64,000 nucleotides of DNA. It comes from Chthonomonadaceae bacterium (GTDB lineage Bacteria; Armatimonadota; Chthonomonadetes; Chthonomonadales; Chthonomonadaceae). The first letter of the stretch is position 1; each line of letters begins with the position of its first letter. Shown here piece by piece: positions 1-9,223 of the stretch. Position numbers and translations under genes: made by a program. Below the pieces are notes generated by a model. The model saw only the letters and a program-made list of their open reading frames with translations. It was not told the DNA's origin and did not search any database. The stretch is taken from the NCBI GenBank assembly GCA_025054835.1, contig JANWZQ010000190.1, positions 1 to 64,000 on the forward strand, given 5' to 3'.

Positions 1-571
1 CGCCGCTGTCATAGAGATTGCGAGCCATGTTCGCCAGCGCGCTGAAATAAGGCCCGATTTTCACCGCGATGGGAATGCGCACGCACTGCCGCACGTGCGC
101 CACAGCATCCAGATACATGTACTCGGTGGTCAACCCGGTGATCTCCGGATTGGTCGCGATGTAGTACAGGTTCAACTCCAGCGCGTCGGCACCGGCCTGT
201 TCGATCTGCTGCGCATACTCCATCCAGCCACCCCGGGAGATGCCGTTCAGGCTGGCAATGATCGGAATATCCACGGCCTGCCTGGCAGCGGCGATCAGAT
301 CCAGATACTCCTGCGGCCCGACACCGAAGTCACCCGGGTCCGGAAAGTAACTCAACGCCTCCGAGTAGCTCTCACTGCCGCGCGTCAGGTACTCATCCAG
401 ATGATAGCTCTCCAGAGTAATCTGCTCCTCAAAGAGCGAGTGCAGAACGACCGCCGCCGCCCCCGCATCCTCCAGACGGCGAATACCATCCAGAGTGCGC
501 GTCAGAGGAGACGCGGAAGGCACAATCGGGTTCTTCAAAGAGAGTCCAAGATAGGTCGTGCTCAGATCCAT
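1..571 (-). CDS. Dihydroorotate dehydrogenase-like protein (3' part missing at window edge)
   Basis: The reading frame begins at an ATG four bases after the nifJ stop codon and runs off the left edge, leaving about 190 residues. The translation starts [20 protein letters not shown] and continues with the TIM-barrel pattern of the class 1 dihydroorotate dehydrogenase fold, including [12 protein letters not shown] and [16 protein letters not shown]. Proteins of this type are commonly encoded beside nifJ and are annotated as dihydroorotate dehydrogenase-like. Whether they make pyrimidines or act as flavin oxidoreductases with the POR is not settled. The tight spacing implies co-transcription and translational coupling with nifJ. 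The C-terminal part cannot be judged. Confidence 0.85.
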   Translation of the reverse strand, partial: MDLSTTYLGLSLKNPIVPSASPLTRTLDGIRRLEDAGAAAVVLHSLFEEQITLESYHLDEYLTRGSESYSEALSYFPDPGDFGVGPQEYLDLIAAARQAVDIPIIASLNGISRGGWMEYAQQIEQAGADALELNLYYIATNPEITGLTTEYMYLDAVAHVRQCVRIPIAVKIGPYFSALANMARNLYDSG

Positions 572-575
572 CAGG

Positions 576-3500
576 TCATGCTCCTGCGGCAATGCCCGTT
601 GCCGCCATCTTCTGGTAGATGTTCCACCGCTCCCACACGTCAGCCTGCGCCAGTTTCAGCAGCCGCGCGGCAGCCTCCGGGTCGCTCTGCTGCAACATAC
701 GGAAGCGCCCCTCCGTGTACAGATAGTCCTGTAACGGCAGAGACGGCGGCTTGCTGTCCAGCTGAAAGGGGTTCTCGCCGGCCCGTGCCAGATCCGGATG
801 ATACCGGTACAGAGGCCAGTAGCCCGTCTCCACCGCCAGCTTCTGCTGCTGCAACCCCTTCGCCATGTCGATACCATGCGCAATACAGTGGCTGTAGGCG
901 ATGATCAGCGACGGCCCCTCATAGGCCTCGGCCTCCATGAACGCCCGGAGCGTCTGCTGGTCGTTGGCCCCCATGGCCACCTGCGCCACATAGACGTTGC
1001 CATAGCCCATGATCAGACGCCCGAGATCCTTCTTGGGCCGGGTTTTACCTCCAGAGGCGAACTTGGCCACCGCCCCCCGCGCCGTGGACTTGGACGCCTG
1101 CCCCCCCGTATTGGAGTAGACCTCGGTATCCAGAACCAGCACATTGACGTTGTAGCCACTGGCCAGCACATGGTCCAGCCCCCCGTAGCCAATGTCATAG
1201 GCCCACCCATCACCCCCCACAATCCAGACGCTCCGGCGCACCAGCAGGTCAGCCAGCAAGTGCAGATCCCGGGCACGCGGTTGCGGCAGGCCCTCCAGCC
1301 GCTCACGCAACAGGGCAATGCGCTCCCGCTGCGCCCTGATGGCCCCGTCCGTCGTGGCGTTCGCGTGAGCCAGCAGGGCATCCACCAGCGCCGCCCCGAT
1401 CAGCTCCCGGAACTCCTCCAGCAACCGGTGCACGTAGCGCGTCTGCTGATCCAGCGTCAGCCGCATGCCGAGCCCGAACTCCGCGTTGTCCTCGAACAGG
1501 GAGTTGCTCCACGCAGGCCCGCGTCCCTCACGATTGCGCGTCCACGGCGTTGTGGGCAGGTTCCCCCCGTAAATGCTGGAGCACCCGGTGGCATTGGCAA
1601 TCAGAGCCCGATCCCCGAACAACTGGCTCAGCAAGCGCAGATAGGGCGTCTCCCCGCACCCGGAACAGGCCCCGGAAAACTCGAACAACGGCTGCAACAG
1701 CTGCACATTCTTGATGGTATTGAAACGCAACGTGCCGTCCCGGGGCACGTCCGGAATCCGCAGGAAGAAGTCCCAGTTCCGTGCCTCCTGCGCCCGCAAC
1801 GGGCGCTGTGGCGCCATGTTCAACGCCTTCCGCCCCACGTTGGACCTGTCCCGGGCCGGGCAGACCTCCACGCAGAGCGTACATCCGGTGCAGTCCTCCA
1901 CCGCAACCTGCACGGTGTACCGTTGCCCGGGCAGCTCCCTGAACTTCGCCGCCGCTGACCGGAACGCAGGCGGGGCCGCAGCGAGCAGAGACTCCGGGTA
2001 CACCTTGGCCCGAATGGTCGCATGAGGGCAGACCAGAACACACTTGCCGCACTGAATGCACAGATCAGGCTCCCACACCGGCACCTCCAGAGCGATGTTG
2101 CGCTTCTCCCACTGCGCCGTACCGGTCGGGAAGGTGCCATCGGCCGGCAATGCGCTCACGGGCAGATGGTCGCCCCGCCCCGCAATCATCTCCGCCGTGA
2201 CCTTCCGCACGAACTCCGGCGCATCCTCGGGAACCACAGGAGTCGGAGCCGCCGGCACGTCCACAACCGCATCGGTCGGCACGTCCACCGGGAAGAGCCC
2301 CTCCAGCGCCCGATCGACCGCGGCGCAATTGCGCTGCACCACCGCCTCCCCGCGCTTGCCGTAGGTGCGGCGAATGGCCTCCTTGATCCGGGCAATGGCC
2401 CGATCACGGGGCAGGACGCCACTCAGGGCGAAGAACGCGGTCTGCATCACGGTGTTGATCCGCCGCCCCATGCCAGTTGCTTTCGCCACGCCGTATCCGT
2501 CAATGACGTAGAGCTTCAGATGCTTCTGAACGATCTGCTGCTGCACGGCAGGAGGCAGGTGCTGCCAGACCTCACCCGGAGGGAAGGGGCTGTTGAGCAG
2601 CACGGTTGCGCCGGGCGCGGCCGCGTCCAGCACAGGGTAGCGCGCCAGAAAGTCGAAGTGGTGCACCGCAACAAAACTGGCCTTCTGGATCAGATACGCG
2701 CTCTGTATCGGACGGGGACCAAAACGCAGGTGCGAGATCGTCATGGAACCGGACTTCTTGGAGTCGTACACAAAGTAGCCCTGCGCGTAGTAGTCCGTGC
2801 CCTCGCCGATGATCTTGATCGAGTTCTTGTTCGCACCCACGGTGCCATCCGACCCCAGTCCCCAGAACACCGCGCGAACCGTATCCTCCGGCTCCAGACA
2901 GAAGTCGGGATCGTAGTCCAGACTGGTGTGGGTCACGTCATCGTGAATGCCCACGGTGAAATGGTTGCGTGGCTCGGGCCGACGCAGCTCCTCGAAGACC
3001 GCCAGCACCATGGCGGGAGTAAACTCTTTGGAGGAGAGGCCGTAGCGCCCGCCGATCACCCGGGGAATGGCGTGAAACGGCGCGATCCCGGTAGCAACTC
3101 CCTCGCACACGGCGGTCACCACATCCTGATAGAGCGGCTCACCGGTGCTGCCCGGCTCCTTGGTGCGGTCGAGCACGGCAATGCGCGTGGTTGTTGGCGG
3201 CAGAGCGCGCACGAACGCTTCAACATGGAAAGGACGGTACAGGCGTACCTTGAGCAGGCCGACCCGCTCGCCGCGTTCCAGCAAGTAACGCACCGTCTCC
3301 TCCACAGTCTCGGCGCCGGATCCCATGAGCACGATCACGCGCTCCGCGTTGGGCGCGCCCACGTAGTCGAACAGATGGTACACACGCCCGGTCAGGGCTG
3401 CGAACTGATCCATCGTCTGCTGCACAATCCCGGGGGTTCGCAGGTAGTACGGATTGGCAGCCTCCCGTCCCTGAAAGTAAACGTCCGGGTTCTGCGCGGT

Positions 3501-4151
3501 GCCACGGATCACCGGGCGCTCCGGCGAGAGCGCTCGTTGCCGGTGCGCCGCAACCAGATCCATATCGATCATGGCGCGCAGGTCCTCCTCACCCAGGGCC
3601 TCGATCTTCATGATCTCATGCGAGGTGCGAAAGCCATCGAATACGTGCAGGAAGGGGACACGTGCCCGGAGCGTGCTGGCCTGCGCGATGAGCGCAAAGT
3701 CCATCACTTCCTGCACAGAAGCCGCAAAGAGCATGGCCCATCCGGTGGTGCGGGCGGCCATGACATCGCTGTGGTCGCCGAAGATGGAGAGCCCGTGCGT
3801 CGCCAGGGACCGCGCGGAGATGTGAAACACGGTGCTGGTGAGCTCCCCGGCAATCTTATACATGTTCGGGATCATGAGCAGGAGGCCCTGACTGGCCGTG
3901 AACGTGGTCGTGAGCGCGCCGGTCTGCAACGCGCCGTGGATCGCTCCTGCCGCCCCCCCTTCCGACTGCATCTGCTGGATCAGAGGCACCTGCCCCCACA
4001 GATTGGGCTCCCCTGCTGCCGCCCACGCGTCCGACAGCTCGCCCATCGGAGAGGAGGGCGTGATCGGGTAGACGGCAATCACTTCGCTGGTCTTATAGGC
4101 AACATACGCAGCAGCCTCGTTGCCGTCTATGGTGACATACCTGCGTCCCAT
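576..4151 (-). CDS. nifJ: Pyruvate:ferredoxin (flavodoxin) oxidoreductase
   Basis: Single-chain POR of about 1191 residues, the usual NifJ length. It oxidises pyruvate with CoA to acetyl-CoA and CO2 and reduces ferredoxin or flavodoxin, in the cytoplasm. The N-terminus ([15 protein letters not shown], then ITPSSPMGE) is the alpha domain. A gamma domain lies in the middle. Two 4Fe-4S clusters sit at about residues 697 ([12 protein letters not shown]) and 753 ([12 protein letters not shown]). The TPP-binding beta domain has CSGCGET near 824, GDGWAYDIG near 977 and the downstream [13 protein letters not shown] chose the ATG at 4151 over upstream in-frame starts because it begins at the conserved N-terminus and has a GGAG a few bases upstream. 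The name does not imply nitrogen fixation, since no other nif genes are present. Confidence 0.97.
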   Translation of the reverse strand: MGRRYVTIDGNEAAAYVAYKTSEVIAVYPITPSSPMGELSDAWAAAGEPNLWGQVPLIQQMQSEGGAAGAIHGALQTGALTTTFTASQGLLLMIPNMYKIAGELTSTVFHISARSLATHGLSIFGDHSDVMAARTTGWAMLFAASVQEVMDFALIAQASTLRARVPFLHVFDGFRTSHEIMKIEALGEEDLRAMIDMDLVAAHRQRALSPERPVIRGTAQNPDVYFQGREAANPYYLRTPGIVQQTMDQFAALTGRVYHLFDYVGAPNAERVIVLMGSGAETVEETVRYLLERGERVGLLKVRLYRPFHVEAFVRALPPTTTRIAVLDRTKEPGSTGEPLYQDVVTAVCEGVATGIAPFHAIPRVIGGRYGLSSKEFTPAMVLAVFEELRRPEPRNHFTVGIHDDVTHTSLDYDPDFCLEPEDTVRAVFWGLGSDGTVGANKNSIKIIGEGTDYYAQGYFVYDSKKSGSMTISHLRFGPRPIQSAYLIQKASFVAVHHFDFLARYPVLDAAAPGATVLLNSPFPPGEVWQHLPPAVQQQIVQKHLKLYVIDGYGVAKATGMGRRINTVMQTAFFALSGVLPRDRAIARIKEAIRRTYGKRGEAVVQRNCAAVDRALEGLFPVDVPTDAVVDVPAAPTPVVPEDAPEFVRKVTAEMIAGRGDHLPVSALPADGTFPTGTAQWEKRNIALEVPVWEPDLCIQCGKCVLVCPHATIRAKVYPESLLAAAPPAFRSAAAKFRELPGQRYTVQVAVEDCTGCTLCVEVCPARDRSNVGRKALNMAPQRPLRAQEARNWDFFLRIPDVPRDGTLRFNTIKNVQLLQPLFEFSGACSGCGETPYLRLLSQLFGDRALIANATGCSSIYGGNLPTTPWTRNREGRGPAWSNSLFEDNAEFGLGMRLTLDQQTRYVHRLLEEFRELIGAALVDALLAHANATTDGAIRAQRERIALLRERLEGLPQPRARDLHLLADLLVRRSVWIVGGDGWAYDIGYGGLDHVLASGYNVNVLVLDTEVYSNTGGQASKSTARGAVAKFASGGKTRPKKDLGRLIMGYGNVYVAQVAMGANDQQTLRAFMEAEAYEGPSLIIAYSHCIAHGIDMAKGLQQQKLAVETGYWPLYRYHPDLARAGENPFQLDSKPPSLPLQDYLYTEGRFRMLQQSDPEAAARLLKLAQADVWERWNIYQKMAATGIAAGA

Positions 4152-4368
4152 GCACGCTTCTCCATTTCCCCGGGTATCTTTCCGATGCGCCTCTGGAATG
4201 CTTCTCATTGTACCGATCGACAGGGGCACCTGCATCCGCGTTATGACGGATTCTGATAGCCCCGCCCTGCGCCCGAGGAGGCCCGCGCCGGCGTATGCGG
4301 AACCGGACGGGCGCTGCAGGACGTAACAGGTTTGGTCGCACGGTTGCACATAGGGAGGAGGACAGGAG

Positions 4369-5124
4369 ATGGCAAGGTCTGTACTGGCAGGACTGTGCGC
4401 GATCCTGTTGAGCGCTCCGGTGGCGTCCCGGGCGCAGGAGAGCCGCCCTCTGTGGCGCATTCACCTGGAAACAGGGCCGGTGTGGCAGGGGCGGAACGAG
4501 GTGCAGGTGCCCGGTGACACGGGCACGCGCTTCGGTCTGAACCGGTTGATCGGGGCCGGGCCGTTTGCCAGTGTGCGCCTCAACGCGTTGACCGCGCCGG
4601 ACCGTCGCACCGGATGGCGTTTCATCTACGCGCCGTTCCGCATCGATGGCACCGGCACTCTGGACGGTCCGACCGCTTTTGCGGGCAGTACGTTCGCGCC
4701 CGGCATCCCCGCGCGCGGGATCTATCAGTTCAACTCGTACCGGGTCTCCTACTGGTACCGGTTCCACCGGAGCCAGCGTATGGTCTGGCGTGCGGGCCTG
4801 ACTCTGAAGATCCGGGATGCGCTCATCGCTCTGGAGCAGAACGGGCAGTACGCTTCCGAATATGATCTGGGTCTGGTGCCCCTGATCCACCTGAGTGGCG
4901 AATATCACTTTGCGCCGCGGTGGCATCTGCTGGTGGACTTTGATGGTCTGGCGGCACCGCAGGGCCGTGCGTTCGATCTGGGAGTGCATCTGGGTTATGA
5001 CCTCTCGCCACGCCTGACCCTGACGCTGGGCTATCGTACGCTGGAAGGGGGTGCCGATAATCGCACTGTGTATAATTTCTCATGGTTCAACTACCTGAAC
5101 ACCGGCCTGCTCTACCGGTTCTGA
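4369..5124 (+). CDS. Predicted outer-membrane beta-barrel protein
   Basis: A 251-residue protein starting MARSVLAGLCAILLSAPVASRAQ, a clear signal peptide with cleavage near residue 23. The rest alternates polar and aromatic or hydrophobic residues (for example WRFIYAPFRI, YRVSYWYRFHR, LTLTLGYRTLEGG) and ends in LLYRF. A C-terminal phenylalanine after aromatic beta strands is the standard BAM recognition signature of outer-membrane barrels. A strong GGAGGA ribosome site precedes the ATG. It is divergent from nifJ, and its last codon lies about 65 bp before the parS cluster. The specific function is unknown. Its size would suit a small barrel of 8 to 12 strands. Confidence 0.75.
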   Translation: MARSVLAGLCAILLSAPVASRAQESRPLWRIHLETGPVWQGRNEVQVPGDTGTRFGLNRLIGAGPFASVRLNALTAPDRRTGWRFIYAPFRIDGTGTLDGPTAFAGSTFAPGIPARGIYQFNSYRVSYWYRFHRSQRMVWRAGLTLKIRDALIALEQNGQYASEYDLGLVPLIHLSGEYHFAPRWHLLVDFDGLAAPQGRAFDLGVHLGYDLSPRLTLTLGYRTLEGGADNRTVYNFSWFNYLNTGLLYRF

Positions 5125-5188
5125 TCCTATCGCATCGCTCTGCACAACCGGGGATCGGGGATGCTCCCGGTGCACCGGGCGACAGGAC

Positions 5189-5837
5189 CGTTTCACGTGA
5201 AACGCAGGTGTTGCGCGATCGTATCGGGCACGGAGATCCCTCGGAGGGGACCGACAGGGTTCGTTTCACGTGAAACGCGGGTGGCACAGTCTTGCAGCAT
5301 ACGGCCGAACGCGCGCGTGAGTCCTTCGTGGTGGCACAACCGTTTCACGTGAAACGGTGGCCTATCACGGAAAATTCCTGTTTCGGAAACGCCGCATCCG
5401 TTTCACGTGAAACATCGACCTATCCTGGAAAACTCCGAAGTCGGAAGAACCCGATCCGTTTCACGTGAAACGGGGGATCTGCTGGAGCATGCCGGGATCG
5501 GAACAGGCGCATCCGTTTCACGTGAAACACAGGTGTACTCTCCTGCCTGTCGTATGGCGGCACCACACACCCGTTCGGGAAGCGTTATGTAACCGTTTCA
5601 CGTGAAACGCAGGCGCACATGCTGTGAGGACACCGGGAATGACGAAGGCGAGATTGACGAAAGAACGCTGCGTGACGGTGGCTGATGTTTCACGTGAAAC
5701 GCCGGTGCCACGGATCCTGAGGGTTTCGGGCGCTGTCCACACGGTACTGCAGCGCTACAACCGTTTCACGTGAAACGCAGGCCCCTGTTGCTTGCCTCCA
5801 GGTTGCTTGCGTGGGCGCAGGGGTTTCACGTGAAACG
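5189..5837. repeat. parS: Cluster of ten parS-type centromere sites (ParB/Spo0J binding)
   Basis: Ten perfect copies of the 14-bp palindrome GTTTCACGTGAAAC lie in this gene-free block, at 5190, 5263, 5342, 5400, 5458, 5515, 5595, 5687, 5763 and 5823 (first base of each 14-mer). Start-to-start spacings are 73, 79, 58, 58, 57, 80, 92, 76 and 60 bp. Most copies are flanked C...G, giving CGTTTCACGTGAAACG. Copies at 5400 and 5515 end in A, the copy at 5687 begins with T, and the copy at 5823 begins with G. The core matches the known bacterial chromosomal parS consensus TGTTNCACGTGAAACA, read by ParB for nucleation, CTP-dependent spreading and SMC loading. The block holds no credible gene. Short frames across it merely translate the repeats. 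Confidence 0.92.
5341..5514. repeat. Imperfect tandem ~58-bp units within the parS cluster
   Basis: The third, fourth, fifth and sixth parS sites are 58, 58 and 57 bp apart, and the DNA after each palindrome is also related. Sites three and four are followed by versions of CCTATC(A/C)(C/T)GGAAAA(T/C)TCC, and the units close with (G/A)CATCCG or GATCCG just before the next palindrome. This looks like local duplication of a parS-plus-linker unit, with drift in the linkers and none in the palindromes. A partial palindrome, GTTTCGGAAAC, occurs in the first linker near 5380. Confidence 0.6.
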
Positions 5838-5914
5838 CCGGCGTTCTCCCGGAGTCCCGGATGCAACATGCCCCGATGGCACGGGGCCATGCCTCTGTAG
5901 AAAGGCCAGATAGT

Positions 5915-6817
5915 ATGCAACTGCACCCATTCGACCGGCCCGGAAGGTTCTGGCGTGGTAACCTGCACGGCCATTCCACACGCAGTGACGGCCGGCTCTC
6001 TCCGCAGGAGTACTGCAGGCTGTATCGCGATGCCGGCTATCATTTTGTGGCTCTGACGGATCACTTTCTGGAGCGGTACGACTTTCCCATCACCGATACT
6101 GCTGCCTACCGTACCCCGGAGTTCACCACATTGATCGGCGCGGAGTTGCACACCGGTCGTACCGAGCTGGGGCACCTCTGGCATATTCTGGCTGTGGGTC
6201 TGCCTCTCGATTTTGCTCCCTATCCCCCGGGGGAGACCGGTCCTGCGGTTGCCGCGCGCGCGCTGGCGGCCGGGGCGTTTGTGGCGGCCGCGCATCCGGC
6301 GTGGTACGGCCTGACGGAGCAGGATGTGCGCTCGCTGGGGGCGATCGACGCCATTGAGGTGTTCAACGGCACTGCGGCCGACCATAACGATAAACCGGAT
6401 AGCCTGTACATGCTCGATTTGCTGCTGATGCGTGGCCAGCGCTACACGGCCTGCGCCACGGATGATACGCACAGCTTTCCGGATCGACACGACGCGTTGC
6501 GCGGGTGGGTGTGGGTGAAAAGTGAGACGCTGGCTCCGGATGCGTTGCTGCAGGCGCTTAAAGAGGGCGCGTACTACTCCAGCACGGGCCCGCAAATCCA
6601 TGACATGGCCCTTGTGGGGCGCACACTGCACGTGCGTTGCTCCCCTGCCAGTCGGATCCTGGTTACCGGGTATGGCTATAGCAGCGTCTCGGTGCACGGG
6701 CACGGCCTGACGCAGGCGGAGTTGCCTCTGCAGGAGCTGGGTAACAGCCCCTTTTTCCGGGTGACCGTGCGTGACGCCCACGGAGGGCGCGCATGGTCCA
6801 ATCCATTCTGGTTCTGA
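5915..6817 (+). CDS. PHP-domain metal-dependent phosphoesterase
   Basis: Protein of about 300 residues with the PHP signature motifs. HGHSTRSDG lies at residues 18-26, LTDH at 47-50, a mid-protein GAELHTG, AAHPAW, and DDTH near residue 190. These His and Asp residues bind a metal cluster in PHP phosphoesterases. The C-terminal 70 residues look like a small beta domain, ending in WSNPFWF. I prefer the ATG at 5915 (MQLHPFDRPG) because the fold begins there and AAAGG lies upstream. An in-frame ATG at 5861 would add 18 poorly conserved residues and begins just 24 bp after the last parS site. The natural substrate is unknown. It is probably in an operon with the AAA ATPase that begins ten bases after its stop. 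Confidence 0.8.
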   Translation: MQLHPFDRPGRFWRGNLHGHSTRSDGRLSPQEYCRLYRDAGYHFVALTDHFLERYDFPITDTAAYRTPEFTTLIGAELHTGRTELGHLWHILAVGLPLDFAPYPPGETGPAVAARALAAGAFVAAAHPAWYGLTEQDVRSLGAIDAIEVFNGTAADHNDKPDSLYMLDLLLMRGQRYTACATDDTHSFPDRHDALRGWVWVKSETLAPDALLQALKEGAYYSSTGPQIHDMALVGRTLHVRCSPASRILVTGYGYSSVSVHGHGLTQAELPLQELGNSPFFRVTVRDAHGGRAWSNPFWF

Positions 6818-6826
6818 GGTGCAGCG

Positions 6827-8488
6827 TTGCCGGGCTCCGGCACAGGAGTTCTGGCGTGGGTGGCGCATATGGGCGGGATCTGTGGGAGCAAGTTCCATTC
6901 GCTGTGGCAGGCGGCCCTGCAGGAGCGACCGCCGGATCCGTCTGGCGCGGCGGGCTCGCTGGTGCACGCGATGGGCACCTGCCTGGGCGTGGAGACCGTG
7001 GAGTTCGACCGTGTGGGTCCGGTAGCTCTGTTTCTGCTCGATCTGAGTTCACTGGGCTTCAAGGGGATGGATGTCAATGTGGTGATGATCAGTCATCCCC
7101 CGGCCAGCGAGGAGGAAGCGCGACAGTTTGCCGATCTGATCACGGATTACAAGCACGCGGTCAAATCGGTCGGGTTCTGTTTTCATCTGGTGCTGCAGTG
7201 GGATCCTCCTGCGCCCAATCCTTATATCTCTTCGTATGTGGACCTGATCTATCTGTGTGGTCAGGATCTGGAACGGCTGGCGCATTCCGAGGTGCCGGCT
7301 TCGGTGTTGTTTGCCACCATTCGGCGGCAGGCGCCGCTGCAACGCCTCTGCCCGTTCAATACCACGCGTGAGGCCCGTGGTGGCATGTTCCGGGGCCGCA
7401 AGCGCGAGCTGGATCGGCTGATGCATGACCGGAGCACGCACTATGTGGTGACCGGCGCGCGCCGTATCGGGAAGACGTCGCTGCTGCGGCGGGCGGCGGA
7501 CGCGTTGCGGACGAATCGGGAGATGGCCGATCGGGTGTTCTATTTCGATTGCTCTATCTGGGGCGATTTCTATGACTGCGCCCGTCGATTGACGCACACG
7601 CTCGATGCGCGACGTGAGTTGCGCATTGAGGAGAGTCATCGCAATCTCTCGTACCTGCTGGAGCGCCTGAGTTACAAGGGGAAGCGCCCGCTGCTGCTGT
7701 TTCTGGATGAGTGTGACCGTCTGGTGGATTATGAGAGCCAGACGCAGTGGCCTTTTCTGCGTGCCCTGCACGAGGCTGCTTCCTACAATCACGTTCGCCT
7801 GACCTTTGCTGGCTTCCGTTCGGTGGCTTCTCTGGCGCAGGGCTCGGAGCGCCTTTCGACCTATGGGTCCCCGTTTGATCGCTCTCTGGAGCGGCTGGAG
7901 TTGAGCCCGTTGACTCCGTCGGAAACGGAGGGTTTGCTCTGTGATCCGTTGCGCTCTGTGGATATTCTTCTGCGGGATCGGGAGGCGATGGCGCATCGGG
8001 TGCAGAAGAGTTCGGCCGGGCATCCGTTTCTGGTGCAGTTTTACGGGGAGCGTCTGTTTCAGCGGGCGGTGGAGAGAGATCCTCAGGAGGCCACGCTGGA
8101 CGATGTGGAGGCTATTGAGGGTGGCTTTGAGCTCTCGGATTTCCTGCTGAAGCATTTTCTGAACAACACCATGGAGCGTGGCGAGCCGCAGGTGGAGGAG
8201 CAGATCTGCACGTTGCTGCTGGCGCACGCGGACGCGCCGCACGGCTGGACCGAGCAGGACTTCTGGCAGGCCTGTCAGCGTTATATTCCGGGACTGAGTC
8301 TGAACACCGTGCATCGCTCGCTGGCCAATCTGTTCCATGCCCGCGTTCTGCATTATGAGAACGGGCGTTACACGTTCACTTTTCCTCTGATGTGCCGGGC
8401 GTTGCGCCAGAACTATCCGCACATTGAGGCGCTGGTTGCTGGCATGCGTTCTTTTCTGCGCCTCGATTCTCCGGAAAATCTTGCGTAA
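6827..8488 (+). CDS. AAA/STAND-like P-loop ATPase with winged-helix-like C-terminus
   Basis: 553-residue cytosolic protein. Walker A is GARRIGKTS at residues 210-218 and Walker B is LLLFLDE at 289-295, followed by a sensor-like FAGFRSVASL. This resembles the ATPase class often labelled AAA_16 or archaeal-type ATPase. The C-terminal 130 residues look like a winged-helix segment (YIPGLSLNTVHRSLANLFHARVL). The first 180 residues match no family I recognise. The start is TTG with GAGGT seven bases upstream. An ATG 14 codons later is the alternative. It follows the PHP gene by nine bases, so the two are probably co-transcribed and may act together. Its partner or trigger is unknown. Confidence 0.75.
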   Translation: MPGSGTGVLAWVAHMGGICGSKFHSLWQAALQERPPDPSGAAGSLVHAMGTCLGVETVEFDRVGPVALFLLDLSSLGFKGMDVNVVMISHPPASEEEARQFADLITDYKHAVKSVGFCFHLVLQWDPPAPNPYISSYVDLIYLCGQDLERLAHSEVPASVLFATIRRQAPLQRLCPFNTTREARGGMFRGRKRELDRLMHDRSTHYVVTGARRIGKTSLLRRAADALRTNREMADRVFYFDCSIWGDFYDCARRLTHTLDARRELRIEESHRNLSYLLERLSYKGKRPLLLFLDECDRLVDYESQTQWPFLRALHEAASYNHVRLTFAGFRSVASLAQGSERLSTYGSPFDRSLERLELSPLTPSETEGLLCDPLRSVDILLRDREAMAHRVQKSSAGHPFLVQFYGERLFQRAVERDPQEATLDDVEAIEGGFELSDFLLKHFLNNTMERGEPQVEEQICTLLLAHADAPHGWTEQDFWQACQRYIPGLSLNTVHRSLANLFHARVLHYENGRYTFTFPLMCRALRQNYPHIEALVAGMRSFLRLDSPENLA

Positions 8489-8506
8489 AATGCCGTGGAA
8501 GCACTC

Positions 8507-8535
8507 TTGACAGGGGGGTGCCCCGGTTGTATACT
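8507..8535 (+). promoter_or_regulatory. Sigma-70-type promoter of the RRM protein gene
   Basis: TTGACA at 8507-8512 and TATACT at 8530-8535 are separated by exactly 17 bases. This is the best promoter match on the plus strand near this gene. The expected transcription start is near 8542, giving a leader of about 175 nt before the ATG at 8718. Confidence 0.75.
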
Positions 8536-8541
8536 GAAGAG

Positions 8542-8717
8542 GATGCCTCACGTGCAGTTTGAACGGGTCGAAATCGTCTCAGCGAGTGTTCGGTAGTTCG
8601 TGTTCCGGATTGCCCCCTTGTTTGGATCGTTTCCACTCCGGTTCGACGTGACGTGTGCCATCGGGGATGCGAGGCCCCCTGTCCTCGCGTGTGTATCCGT
8701 TAAGGAGTTTGGGAACG
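8542..8717 (+). promoter_or_regulatory. Long 5' leader with hairpin in front of the RRM gene
   Basis: About 175 nt of untranslated leader is predicted between the promoter and the start codon. A stem GCGAGG (8669-8674) / CCTCGC (8683-8688) with an 8-nt loop lies 15 bases before the ribosome site AAGGAG (8702-8707). Long structured leaders are typical of cold-shock proteins and of small RRM proteins in cyanobacteria. A regulatory role here is inference. Confidence 0.4.
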
Positions 8718-9047
8718 ATGCCGAAACGTATCTATGTGGGCGGTCTGCCCTACTCGGCTACCGAGGAGGATCTGGAGAACCTTTTTGCGACTGCTGGCAA
8801 CGTGAAAGAGGCCGTGGTCGTAACTGACCGCTTCACCGGACAGGCCAAAGGCTTCGGATTTGTCGAGATGGAGACAGACGCGGAGGCCGACATTGCCATC
8901 AGCACGCTGAACGGCGCTCAGATGGGCGGGCGCACGCTGACCGTCAATGAGGCGCGACCCCGTGAGGATCGCGGCGGACGGGGTAACTACGGCGGCGGCT
9001 CTGGCGGGCGCGGCTACGGTGGGCGTGGCGGGCGCGACCGCTACTGA
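8718..9047 (+). CDS. Glycine-rich RRM RNA-binding protein
   Basis: 109-residue protein made of one RNA recognition motif and a Gly/Arg-rich tail. RNP2 is IYVGGL (residues 5-10) and RNP1 is KGFGFVEM (44-51). The tail from residue 82 is RGG-like (GGRGNYGGGSGGRGYGGRGG) and ends RDRY. This is the layout of bacterial Rbp proteins, single-RRM RNA chaperones often induced by cold. The start is set by AAGGAG at 8702-8707 and the conserved MPKRIYVGG beginning; an upstream in-frame ATG at 8655 lies in the leader. It is a single-gene unit with its own promoter and a downstream hairpin terminator. Confidence 0.92.
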   Translation: MPKRIYVGGLPYSATEEDLENLFATAGNVKEAVVVTDRFTGQAKGFGFVEMETDAEADIAISTLNGAQMGGRTLTVNEARPREDRGGRGNYGGGSGGRGYGGRGGRDRY

Positions 9048-9105
9048 TGTCTTCCGTGCCGTTCCACGGGATCCGGGCCAGTACATGTAATCGCTGACAG
9101 TTCAT

Positions 9106-9136
9106 ACCGGAGTGCCACGAAGTGGCCTCCGGTTTC
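9106..9136 (+). terminator. Rho-independent terminator of the RRM gene
   Basis: ACCGGAG followed by TGCCAC, a GAA loop, then GTGGC and CTCCGGT and a short T run (TTTCTT). It lies 58 bases after the stop of the RRM gene. Confidence 0.65.
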
Positions 9137-9174
9137 TTGCATTGCGGCTATGCCCGCACGCTGTGGAAAGCAGG

Positions 9175-9205
9175 ACGGGCGCCAGAGGTTTCTTCTGGCG
9201 CCCGT
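9175..9205 (-). terminator. Perfect 12-bp hairpin downstream of the DUF1559 gene
   Basis: ACGGGCGCCAGA at 9175-9186 pairs perfectly with TCTGGCGCCCGT at 9194-9205 around a 7-nt loop. It is 18 bases past the stop of the minus-strand pseudopilin gene. The T tract is poor, so termination is inferred from position and stem strength. Confidence 0.5.
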
Positions 9206-9223
9206 CTCCCATAGATGCCGGCC

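Noticed and set aside
576-4151. Nitrogen fixation role for nifJ
   Set aside because: No nitrogenase or other nif genes; POR is a general pyruvate enzyme.
4152-4460. N-terminal extension of nifJ
   Set aside because: The extra 103 residues have no POR similarity and run into the divergent barrel gene; GGAG supports the ATG at 4151.
5087-5742. Several short reading frames with repeated FHVKR or VSRET words across 5087-5742
   Set aside because: They are translations of the parS palindrome in different frames, with no ribosome sites and no conserved protein.
5189-5837. CRISPR array
   Set aside because: The repeats are short symmetric palindromes with irregular 57-92 bp spacing and related, not unique, linkers; no cas genes.
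5120-5850. Prophage or plasmid attachment/partition island
   Set aside because: No integrase, transposase, replication or parAB gene flanks the block, and neighbours are chromosomal housekeeping types.
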